Positions 7,526-14,510 of a DNA stretch of 31,782 nt are shown here, piece by piece. How positions within the stretch are numbered: position 1 is the stretch's first letter; every line of letters starts with the position of its first letter. A program made the position numbers and the translations under genes. The DNA is from an uncultured Rothia sp. (GTDB taxonomy: Bacteria; Actinomycetota; Actinomycetes; Actinomycetales; Micrococcaceae), in NCBI RefSeq assembly GCF_937976295.1, contig NZ_CALJRY010000390.1, positions 1 to 31,782 of the forward strand, in the 5' to 3' direction. Under the pieces are notes generated by a model, which was not told the DNA's origin, made no database searches, and saw only the letters and a program-made list of their open reading frames with translations.

Positions 7526-8611
7526 GGTGGTCAGTGCGGGCTTGATTTCCTTGACGATGGCGTCGAGCATCTTCAGGTTGAAGTCCACACCCAGCTGGTT
7601 CGGGATAGTCAGCAGCACCGTGTCCGCCGCCTGAACCGCCTCATCACGGGCGAGCTCTTCAGCAATATCCGCCGGGTCACCAATGTAGCTGCGACCAAAG
7701 CGGGAGAAGGTGTTGTCGATAATGCCGGTGTAATCCTGCGAGTCCTCTGCGGCGCGGCGACCGAAGTAGCGTGCCGAGGTTTCGTCAATAACGGGCAACA
7801 CCGAACGGGACACCGAAACACGCGGAACACCCGAATTGCCCGCCTTCACCCACTCGGAGCGGAAGAGTCGAATCTGCTGCGCCTGCTGCTGATCGAAGGG
7901 AATGCCCTTATCTTCCAGCATCAGGGTTGAAGACATCAGGTTCAGACCCTTCTGCGCGGTCCACACGGCGGTGCTATCGCTGCCTGCACCCCACCAGATG
8001 CGGTCGCGCAGACCCGGCGACTGCGGCTGAATGGGGGCATACTTGCCCGCCATGCGAGCGCTGGGCGCCATGCCCTCGCCCTCAATTGCCTTGAGGAAAA
8101 TGTCGAGGTGGCGGCGCGCCATATCGCCCTCGTCTTCGCCTTCTGCCGGGTAGTAGCCGAAGCTCTCAAAGCCGCGGATAACGGACTCGGGCGAGCCGCG
8201 GGAGACACCCAGCTGCAGTCGACCCGCAGCGATGAGGTCTGACATGGCGGCAAGTTCTGCCATGTAGAGCGGGTTTTCGTAGCGCATGTCAATCACGCCG
8301 GTGCCGAGCTCGATGCGTTCGGTCTTGGCGGCGATTGCGGAGAGCAGCGGGTAGGGGGTTGCCTGCTGCTGGTCGAAGTGGTGCACGCGGAAGAACGCGC
8401 CGTCCAATCCGATGTCTTCGGCGCCTACAGCAAGGTCGATTGCCTGGTGCAGGGATTCTGCGGCGGAGGGTACGCGGGAGCCGGGGACCTCAGCCCAGTG
8501 GCCGAAGGAGAGGAAGCCAAGCTTCTTCTCGTCGCCGCGCATGGGCTCGAGGTGGCTGATGCGGATGGATTCGTCGATCTGCGGGGTGCCGGAGTTATTA
8601 GGGGTGTTCAT
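7520..8611 (-). CDS. LLM-class FMN-dependent luciferase-like monooxygenase
   Basis: A 363-residue TIM-barrel flavin monooxygenase of the bacterial luciferase-like class. Recognisable parts are LGFLSFGHWAEVPGS (first strand), FFRVHHFDQQQATPYPLLSAIAAKT, IELGTGVIDMRYENPLYMAE and RLQLGVSRGSPE (FMN-phosphate region). It most resembles the family named after Corynebacterium CE1758. Such enzymes use FMNH2 from a partner reductase; no reductase gene is adjacent. The ATG at 8611 is chosen because AAGGA lies 7 nt upstream; the longer frame to 8680 would overlap the promoter. Upstream are a consensus-like promoter and an operator-like palindrome, suggesting regulated expression. The stop codon lies in a tandem repeat. 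Confidence 0.9.
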   Translation of the reverse strand: MNTPNNSGTPQIDESIRISHLEPMRGDEKKLGFLSFGHWAEVPGSRVPSAAESLHQAIDLAVGAEDIGLDGAFFRVHHFDQQQATPYPLLSAIAAKTERIELGTGVIDMRYENPLYMAELAAMSDLIAAGRLQLGVSRGSPESVIRGFESFGYYPAEGEDEGDMARRHLDIFLKAIEGEGMAPSARMAGKYAPIQPQSPGLRDRIWWGAGSDSTAVWTAQKGLNLMSSTLMLEDKGIPFDQQQAQQIRLFRSEWVKAGNSGVPRVSVSRSVLPVIDETSARYFGRRAAEDSQDYTGIIDNTFSRFGRSYIGDPADIAEELARDEAVQAADTVLLTIPNQLGVDFNLKMLDAIVKEIKPALTTK

Positions 8612-8667
8612 GGTTTTTTCCTTTGCGGGTTGTGCCCGGCCTCTTCTACTACCGGGCTGATGGTTTA

Positions 8668-8696
8668 AGTCTAAACCCAAATACTTTACATGTCAA
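8668..8696 (-). promoter_or_regulatory. Sigma-70-type promoter of the monooxygenase gene
   Basis: On the minus strand TTGACA (8691-8696) and TAGACT (8668-8673) are separated by exactly 17 bp. The -35 hexamer is perfect and the -10 has the conserved TA...T positions. The -10 box ends 56 bp before the start codon. Confidence 0.75.
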
Positions 8697-8702
8697 GTAT
8701 TT
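8679..8702. promoter_or_regulatory. Operator-like palindrome over the -35 box
   Basis: AAATACTT (8679-8686) and AAGTATTT (8695-8702) are perfect inverted repeats separated by 8 bp centred on ACATGT. The dyad covers the whole -35 hexamer and part of the spacer of the monooxygenase promoter, the usual place for a TetR- or MarR-type repressor. No regulator gene of that kind is adjacent. Confidence 0.6.
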
Positions 8703-8768
8703 TGTTTCGGAATGTTACGCGAGAGTACCACTCCCCCGGTCTCACGGCACACCCACCCGCCGGAACAC

Positions 8769-8818
8769 AAATACTGACGCAAAATACTGGCGAAAATATA
8801 GGCGCAAAGTATGGGCGC
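8769..8818. repeat. Four degenerate 12-13-bp repeats
   Basis: Units resembling AAATACTGGCGC start at 8769, 8782, 8794 and 8806. They share AAATA or AAGTA followed by a G-rich CG tail. They sit between the monooxygenase promoter and the terminator of the GyrI-like gene. The AATACT core also occurs in the palindrome at 8679-8702. Confidence 0.55.
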
Positions 8819-8830
8819 AAAAGGGCACAG

Positions 8831-8867
8831 AAAAGCCCGGCGGCACGAACACATCGCACCACCGGGC
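8831..8867 (-). terminator. Intrinsic terminator of the trhO/GyrI-like operon
   Basis: A 9-bp stem (8835-8843 with 8859-8867, one G-T pair) is followed on the minus strand by TTTT (8831-8834). Confidence 0.7.
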
Positions 8868-8919
8868 ACTTCTATTCAACAGCTAAAACTTGTAGCTATA
8901 ACAGCAGAAACAAACTACC

Positions 8920-9417
8920 CTAGGAACGCTTCGCCAGCGGAACCCACAGCTCCATGCGGTAATCAGCCGCCTGCATATCGCCGCGACCGTACACCTCAAG
9001 ACCACCCACCGGGCGGTACTGCGGATTCTTCGCGAAGAACGCCTCCTCAAAGCTCGCAAAGCCAGCCGGAATGGACTCCGAAATCGGGCCGGTCACCTCA
9101 ACCACCGCGTAGGTGCTCGCAGGCAACTCCAGCACGCCCAGGCCAAGCTTCGCCGCGCTCGCCGGCTCCGACACCAGGAAGCCCGCCGTGTAGCGGACCT
9201 GCCCCTTCGGGTTCGGCTGAGTGCACACGCCCAGGTACTGGGTCACGTTCAGAACATCCAGCATCGCCGGGGACGCCTTCTGATTCAGCTCATCCCACAG
9301 CGAAGAGAAGTCGCCGTCCAGGGGGAACACCTGCGAAACGCCGGCAACAACCATTGCCGGATGTTCCTCAATGCGAGGTTCAGAAATCTGAACCGCGCCG
9401 CCCTTAGCGGCTGCCAT
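8920..9417 (-). CDS. GyrI-like (AraC effector-binding domain) protein
   Basis: A 165-residue stand-alone GyrI-like/SHS2-fold protein. The pattern PAMVVAGVSQ, LGVCTQPN, RYTAGFLVSE, STYAVVEVTGPI and the ending LEVYGRGDMQAADYRMELWVPL is that of the effector-binding domain found at the C-terminus of AraC/BmrR regulators. No DNA-binding domain is present, so it may bind or sequester a small hydrophobic ligand, or hydrolyse one as reported for some homologues. Its ATG overlaps the trhO stop by one base (TAATG), so it is translationally coupled to trhO. The ligand is unknown. Confidence 0.88.
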   Translation of the reverse strand: MAAAKGGAVQISEPRIEEHPAMVVAGVSQVFPLDGDFSSLWDELNQKASPAMLDVLNVTQYLGVCTQPNPKGQVRYTAGFLVSEPASAAKLGLGVLELPASTYAVVEVTGPISESIPAGFASFEEAFFAKNPQYRPVGGLEVYGRGDMQAADYRMELWVPLAKRS

Positions 9418-10328
9418 TAGGCGTTCGCCTCAGCTGCTTCGCGGTCCACCGAGCACTCGGGCACGCAGTGGCGCTTCGCGTCATCAGCTGCGCACTCGGG
9501 GCAGAGCAGAACCAGCTCGCGGCAGGATTCGTTAGAGCAGTTCTCGAACTTGTTCGAGGGGGCGCCGCACTGTTCGCACTTACCGATAGTGACGGTGTCC
9601 GGGGTGAACTCCATGTGCATGCGCTTGTCGAAGACGTAGAGCGAGCCTTCCCAGAGTTCCTTATCGCCGTACTTCTCGCCGTAGCGCACGATGCCGCCGT
9701 CGATCTGGTAGATCTCCTTGAAGCCGCGGTTCTTCATGAGCGCGGAGAGAATTTCGCAGCGAATACCGCCGGTGCAGTAGGTGATGACCGGCTTGTCCTT
9801 AATGTGATCGTACTTGCCGGACTCGATCTCGCGGATGAAGTCGTGGGTGGTGCGCACGTCGGGAACGATAGCGTTCTTGAACTTGCCGATCTTCGCCTCG
9901 AACGCGTTACGGCCGTCGAAGAAGACCACTTCGTCGCCGCGCTCTTCAACAAGCTTGTTGACCTCTTCAGGCTTCAGGTGCACGCCGCCGCCAACGACGC
10001 CGTTCTCGTCCACCTGCAGCTCGTCGGGAGCACCGAAAGCCACAATCTCGTCGCGAGCCTTCACGGACAGGCGGGGGAAGTCCTCCGCGCCACCCTCGGA
10101 CCACTTGAACTCCATGTTCTTGAAGCCGGGGTACTTGCGGGTTTCCTTGGTGTACGCCTTGACCGCGTTGATTTCGCCGCCGAGGGTGCCGTTAATGCCG
10201 TGCTTGGAAATGAGGATGCGCCCGCGCAGGCCGAGCTTCTCACAGAGGGCACGCTGCCAGAGCATGACCGCCTGCGGGTCGGCGATGGGGGCGAACTGGT
10301 AATACAGAATAATCTTATTTTGAGCCAC
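9417..10328 (-). CDS. trhO: tRNA uridine(34) hydroxylase TrhO (rhodanese domain)
   Basis: A 303-residue cytoplasmic enzyme that hydroxylates U34 of tRNA (first step to ho5U/cmo5U-type wobble modifications, prephenate-independent route). The N-terminal YceA-type domain contains ILISKHGINGTLGG. The rhodanese domain has the active-site loop with C185 in YCTGGIRCE. The C-terminus has paired cysteines (CEQCG, CSNESC, CPEC) that probably bind zinc, as in other actinobacterial members. The start is a GTG at 10328 with no ribosome-binding site and a TAAAAT box 6 nt upstream, so it is probably leaderless. It is divergent from the helicase gene and coupled to the GyrI-like gene. Confidence 0.93.
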   Translation of the reverse strand: MAQNKIILYYQFAPIADPQAVMLWQRALCEKLGLRGRILISKHGINGTLGGEINAVKAYTKETRKYPGFKNMEFKWSEGGAEDFPRLSVKARDEIVAFGAPDELQVDENGVVGGGVHLKPEEVNKLVEERGDEVVFFDGRNAFEAKIGKFKNAIVPDVRTTHDFIREIESGKYDHIKDKPVITYCTGGIRCEILSALMKNRGFKEIYQIDGGIVRYGEKYGDKELWEGSLYVFDKRMHMEFTPDTVTIGKCEQCGAPSNKFENCSNESCRELVLLCPECAADDAKRHCVPECSVDREAAEANA

Positions 10329-10334
10329 GAAACT

Positions 10335-10340
10335 ATTTTA
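10335..10340 (-). promoter_or_regulatory. -10 box (TAAAAT) for leaderless trhO
   Basis: On the minus strand TAAAAT ends 6 nt before the GTG start at 10328. There is no Shine-Dalgarno sequence and no obvious -35 box. Confidence 0.5.
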
Positions 10341-10453
10341 TCGTCATATACGCCTAAAACATGCAGATTTTTTGATATGTGCGCGCTGACTAAGGGGTTG
10401 GCGGTACAGGAGCAGGCTCAGAACTGGAGTTAGGGCGCGGGTTTAGGGTAATA

Positions 10454-10478
10454 CCTGACCGACAACAGGTCGGGTTTT
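10454..10478 (+). terminator. Terminator-like hairpin upstream of the helicase
   Basis: A 7-bp stem (10454-10460 with 10468-10474, one G-T pair), a 7-nt loop and a following TTTT form an intrinsic-terminator shape. No plus-strand gene ends here. It lies across the expected -35 region of the helicase promoter. Confidence 0.4.
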
Positions 10479-10490
10479 CACCCGCCGCTC

Positions 10491-10496
10491 TACAAT
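10491..10496 (+). promoter_or_regulatory. -10 box (TACAAT) for leaderless helicase gene
   Basis: TACAAT ends 7 nt before the ATG at 10504. An alternative ATG at 10495 overlaps the box and would not be transcribed from it. Confidence 0.6.
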
Positions 10497-10503
10497 GGAA
10501 CCC

Positions 10504-13293
10504 ATGCCGCACAGCACCCCTTCGCAGAACGCCAACCAGCACCCCGAACAGCACCCCTCGCAGCTGCAAGGGCAGTCTGCGGCGCGCCCAAAAACGCTAC
10601 GCTACCGCGAGCTGCCCGCGAGCGCACAGCAGGTGCTGGCTTCTCTGTTGCCGGAGGCGGAACGCACCGGAACCCTGCCCGAGCAGGTGACCCATATTCA
10701 CACCATTGCCGCCAGGGAGGCGAGCTACGCGCCGTGGCCGCTGTGGTTGCATCCGCGTGTGGTGGAGGCCTTCGAATCGCTCGGTATTGCTGAGCCTTAC
10801 GCCCACCAGGTGCAGGCGGCAAACGCCGCCCATGCGGGTCTTGATGCGGCGCTGGCGGCGAGTGCGGCGCGCTACGGCTGGCAGGCGGGGCGCATCGAAG
10901 CTGAGCGCATTGAGGCGGGGCGTATCGAGGGGTCGGCGAAGGCTCCCGCGCACACCGAAGACGCGAATGGTACCGGCAGCGGCGGGCACGTGATCATGGC
11001 GACGGGTACCGCCTCGGGCAAGACCCTGAGCTACCTGATGCCCACCTTGGACGCTATTTATCGTGCTTCATGCGGCGAGCCGGTGAGCTCAACTTCCGCT
11101 TATTCCGGGGCGGAAAACCTTAATAATAGAGCGAACGTTCTCTACATTTCGCCGGCGAAGGCACTCTCCGCCGACCAGCTCACCGCCCTCACCTCCTACA
11201 ACCTGCCCGGACTCCACGCGGCAAGCTACGACGGCGACACCCCCGTCGGCGAACGCCGCTGGATCCGCGAACACGCCAACTTCATCCTCACCACCCCGGA
11301 CATGCTCAACTACTCAATCCTGAGCAACCACCGGCAGTGGGCATCCTTCCTGCGCGGGCTGCGCTACGTGGTGCTCGACGAGGCGCACAGCTACCGCGGC
11401 GTTTTCGGCGCGCACATCGCCAACCTGCTGCGCCGCCTGCGCCGCGTCTGCGCGCTCTACCGCACCGTGCCCGTGTTCTACGGCGCCTCCGCAACCAGCT
11501 CCAATCCGGTTGAGTCTTTCTCCAAGCTCATTGGCGTGCCGCAGCAGGCGGTCACCGCCATTACCGAGTCCACCTCCGCGCGCGGTGAAACCACCGTCGT
11601 GCTCTGGGAGCCCGAATTCATGCCGCCCAAGGCGCACGATCAGCTCGCCAAGGGTGCCCGTAGCACCCAGCAGCAGGCGGTCCAGTCGAAGGCTGAGCAG
11701 GAGGCGCCGCGCCGCGTCTCCCCCGTGGAGCAGGGCGCGCAAATGCTCACCGACCTGGTGCTTTCCCGCACCCGCTCGCTGGTTTTCGCCGGTTCGCGCC
11801 GCAGCGTAGAAATCCTCTCGCAGAAGACCCAACGCTACCTCGACGAGGTTGAGCCCGGCCTCGCCCACCGCGTCGCCGCATACCGCGCCGGGTACACCCC
11901 CGAAGAGCGCCGCGAACTCGAACGCAAACTCCGCAACGGCGAACTGCTCGGCCTGGCGAGCACCTCCGCGCTGGAGCTGGGCATCGATATCTCCGGACTG
12001 GACGCCGTACTCGTGGCGGGCTGGCCGGGTACCCGCGCCTCCTTCATGCAGCGCGTGGGCCGCGCGGGTCGAAGCGGTCAGGACGCGCTCGCCGTGCTCA
12101 TTGCCGACGACAACCCGCTCGACACCTACCTGGTGCACCACCCGGAGGCGATTTTCGGGCAGGAGGTTGAGGCGACCGTTTTCGACCCGACAAACCCGTA
12201 CGTGCTTTCCCCGCAGCTGTGCGCCGCCGCGCAGGAGGCACCCATCCGCGCCGAAGAGCTGAGCCTTTTCGGACCGCACACCGCCGCCCTGCTGGATCGG
12301 CTGGTGCAGCAGGGGTACCTGCGTCGCCGCCCGGACGGCTGGTACTGGACGCACGCAGAATCAGCCGCCGAGCTGGTCGATATCCGCGGCACCGGCGGCG
12401 GACCCTACCAGCTCATCGACGCCGAAGACGGCACCCTGGTTGGCACCATGGACGCCGCGCACGCCATGAGTCAGGGGCATCCGGGCGCAATCTACATTCA
12501 CCAGAGCGCGCAGTACGTGGTCGAGTCCCTCAGCGAGGGCGAGCGCGTGATTCTGCTCAGCCGCGTCTACCCGGACTACTACACGCGCGCCATTGAGAGC
12601 ACCGAGGTGCGTATTCTGGCGGAGCGTGCGCGGGTCAGTTACGGTGCGCAAAACGTCCTTGGGGAAGCGGTTCCCAGCGAGCCTGCTCCCGATGAGTCTG
12701 CGCCCGAAATCTCTATCCCGGACGAAATCAACTCGCAGCAGCTCGCCCCGCTCACCATGCACCGCGGGCAGGTTCAGGTCACCGACCAGGTCACCGGCTA
12801 CCGGCGCTTCTCCGTCTACGGCGGCGAATACCTGGGCGAAGAGGCGCAACCCATGCCGCCGGAAGTGCTCATGACCGAGGCGGTCTGGTTCACCTTCGAG
12901 CCCAGCTACCTGTTCGGTGCGGGCGTGACCGAAGAGGACGGCCCCGGCACCCTGCACGCCGCCGAACACGCCGCCATCGGGCTGCTACCGCTCATCGCCA
13001 CCAGCGACCGCTGGGACTTGGGCGGACTCTCCACGCTGCTTCACGTGGACACCGGCAGGCCCACCATTTTCGTCTACGACGCCGCACCCGGCGGCGCCGG
13101 CATTAGCGAGCGCGGCTTCAACGCGGTTGCGCAGTGGCTGAGCGCCACCCTCGAAGCGATCGAAAGCTGCGGATGCGACAACGGTTGCCCCTCCTGCGTG
13201 CACTCACCCAAGTGCGGTAATCGCAACGAACCGCTCAGCAAGCACGGCGCGCGGGCGCTACTGCAGGCGATGCTGAGGAATATGAGCTTATAA
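10504..13293 (+). CDS. DEAH-box helicase, MrfA/YprA-like, DUF1998 zinc-binding C-terminus
   Basis: A 929-residue superfamily 2 helicase of the kind found beside Tad secretion genes in actinobacteria (the 'helicase/secretion neighborhood' helicase) and related to Bacillus MrfA, which repairs mitomycin crosslinks. Motifs in order: Q-like PYAHQVQAANAA (98-109), Walker A ATGTASGKT (166-174), TTPDML, DEAH box LDEAHSYRG, then LASTSALELGIDI and QRVGRAGR in the second RecA domain. The C-terminal DUF1998 region ends with CGCDNGCPSCVHSPKC, a likely zinc site. About 48 extra residues lie between the Q motif and Walker A and include a RIEAE/RIEAG/RIEG repeat. The 3' end is unusual: the last 54 conserved bases recur at 16668-16721, and the final codons (RNMSL) come from an insert, where the displaced native end reads QSMAEA. 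Confidence 0.93.
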   Translation: MPHSTPSQNANQHPEQHPSQLQGQSAARPKTLRYRELPASAQQVLASLLPEAERTGTLPEQVTHIHTIAAREASYAPWPLWLHPRVVEAFESLGIAEPYAHQVQAANAAHAGLDAALAASAARYGWQAGRIEAERIEAGRIEGSAKAPAHTEDANGTGSGGHVIMATGTASGKTLSYLMPTLDAIYRASCGEPVSSTSAYSGAENLNNRANVLYISPAKALSADQLTALTSYNLPGLHAASYDGDTPVGERRWIREHANFILTTPDMLNYSILSNHRQWASFLRGLRYVVLDEAHSYRGVFGAHIANLLRRLRRVCALYRTVPVFYGASATSSNPVESFSKLIGVPQQAVTAITESTSARGETTVVLWEPEFMPPKAHDQLAKGARSTQQQAVQSKAEQEAPRRVSPVEQGAQMLTDLVLSRTRSLVFAGSRRSVEILSQKTQRYLDEVEPGLAHRVAAYRAGYTPEERRELERKLRNGELLGLASTSALELGIDISGLDAVLVAGWPGTRASFMQRVGRAGRSGQDALAVLIADDNPLDTYLVHHPEAIFGQEVEATVFDPTNPYVLSPQLCAAAQEAPIRAEELSLFGPHTAALLDRLVQQGYLRRRPDGWYWTHAESAAELVDIRGTGGGPYQLIDAEDGTLVGTMDAAHAMSQGHPGAIYIHQSAQYVVESLSEGERVILLSRVYPDYYTRAIESTEVRILAERARVSYGAQNVLGEAVPSEPAPDESAPEISIPDEINSQQLAPLTMHRGQVQVTDQVTGYRRFSVYGGEYLGEEAQPMPPEVLMTEAVWFTFEPSYLFGAGVTEEDGPGTLHAAEHAAIGLLPLIATSDRWDLGGLSTLLHVDTGRPTIFVYDAAPGGAGISERGFNAVAQWLSATLEAIESCGCDNGCPSCVHSPKCGNRNEPLSKHGARALLQAMLRNMSL
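13222..13275 (+). repeat. 54-bp direct repeat, left copy (inside helicase 3' end)
   Basis: Identical to 16668-16721 except for A at 13230 against G at 16676, a silent change in a Glu codon. Same orientation, 3446 bp apart. It encodes RNEPLSKHGARALLQAML of the helicase C-terminus and marks the left edge of the restriction-modification insert. Confidence 0.95.
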
Positions 13294-13345
13294 AAGTCTT
13301 GAATTCCTTCTAAAAACAAATAACATTCCACATTTATTTATATAA

Positions 13346-13393
13346 TAATTCATCCTTTCAAATTACTTTTGAGTAATTTGAAAGGATGAATTA
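13346..13393. terminator. 22-bp perfect-stem bidirectional terminator
   Basis: A perfect 22-bp inverted repeat (13346-13367 with 13372-13393) with a 4-nt loop lies between the convergent helicase and specificity-subunit genes. The AT-rich flanks can serve as weak T tracts on both strands. It belongs to the insert, not to the host neighbourhood. Confidence 0.7.
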
Positions 13394-13417
13394 CATTAAT
13401 ATTTAAATTATATTTCC

Positions 13418-14509
13418 CTATACCAGAGAGCGAAGGTGTTTTAATATTTCAATAATTTTTTGCGACTCCAAAAATTTTACATACTCCTCCATAATGAGCC
13501 AATCAACATTACCTTCCAAATCAACCGGAAGTGTCAATATCTCCGCCTTAAGACGCTTAGCACTTCTCTTGTAGTAATAATTATATTTACTACGAACACG
13601 GTCAGCAATCGTGGTTATAAATTTACCATTGTACTCATTTAAATACTTTGAAGTTCCCACCGTTACATCTGAGGTGGCAATAAAAGACTCTTTTTTATAA
13701 ACAGAGTACCCCATAGACCCCTCGCCATTACGAACAAAAACGACAGTATTCCCTGGATACTCAATATTAGGGTTTGACTTCACATAATTGCTTACGCCGT
13801 TATTTCGATTAGTTGCAGCAACATAGCTTGTCCCACCAGTGGAAACAACAGTCTGCTGATTCATAGGGACAGAAGTCCTCCTAATAAACTTAAATATATC
13901 TCCTAGAGAAAATTCCCCCCAATTCTCAATTTGCACCAGCTCTTCAGGTGCATCCATCTCTTTAAGTTTAAATTCATAAAACCGAATAATTTCTTTAATT
14001 TTCTCACCTTGAATATTACTGATATACCATTCCATAAAATCCCAATCAGGTTCTCCATTTTCATCGGCGGGTAACATTATATTACTACGCTCCAAACGAC
14101 CAAGAGTAGCACCATTAGCTCCCCAGGTAAATTTTTCGACCTGGTTTCGAATTACTGGTATTACAAACATTGCAGTCACTCTATTCAGCCTTGGATGCGA
14201 TATAACCTGAATATTTTGTCCAGTATAGTACTCTCGAGGCTGGTAAAAAACAGTTTGCGTATCAAGACCAATGGTAATTGTGTCACCCGGATCAAGCTCC
14301 ACAGCAGCATTTTGACTCAGAGATATTTCAGTCTTCCATCCATTATTGTTAGCCGTTCTAGTAATATATGGAACTTCCTTTTTAGAAATATCAGATTTAT
14401 CAAAATCCAACCCACTGGAAGTAGAGCGTAAATCAAACACTCCCCCTTCGCCACAGAATTTAAAAACTTTCCATCTTTGATTTTCTAAAATATCTGCTTT
14501 AGAAGCCAC
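13418..14509 (-). CDS. Restriction-modification specificity subunit, two target-recognition domains (BcgI B-like)
   Basis: A 363-residue DNA-recognition subunit built as an internal duplication. The first half (about 13-170) has VPYITRTANNNGW and ends LPADENGEPDWDFMEWYI (146-163). The second half (about 187-350) has SYVAATNRNNG and ends LPVDLEGNVDWLIMEEYV (327-344). Two target-recognition domains predict a bipartite target. Helical stretches after each (NIQGEKIKEIIRFYEFKLKE and KFLESQKIIEILKHLRSL) would be the spacers that set the gap. Length and arrangement match the B subunit of BcgI-like type IIB systems. The GTG start is one base after the stop of the upstream gene, implying coupling. AT-rich codon use marks it as acquired. 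Confidence 0.82.
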   Translation of the reverse strand: MASKADILENQRWKVFKFCGEGGVFDLRSTSSGLDFDKSDISKKEVPYITRTANNNGWKTEISLSQNAAVELDPGDTITIGLDTQTVFYQPREYYTGQNIQVISHPRLNRVTAMFVIPVIRNQVEKFTWGANGATLGRLERSNIMLPADENGEPDWDFMEWYISNIQGEKIKEIIRFYEFKLKEMDAPEELVQIENWGEFSLGDIFKFIRRTSVPMNQQTVVSTGGTSYVAATNRNNGVSNYVKSNPNIEYPGNTVVFVRNGEGSMGYSVYKKESFIATSDVTVGTSKYLNEYNGKFITTIADRVRSKYNYYYKRSAKRLKAEILTLPVDLEGNVDWLIMEEYVKFLESQKIIEILKHLRSLV

Positions 14510-14510
14510 T

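Noticed and set aside
8769..8818. CRISPR array
   Set aside because: Units are 12-13 bp, degenerate and contiguous without spacers, and no cas genes are present.
11314..12354. 346-codon minus-strand frame opposite the helicase
   Set aside because: Antisense shadow; the plus-strand frame carries all the helicase motifs.
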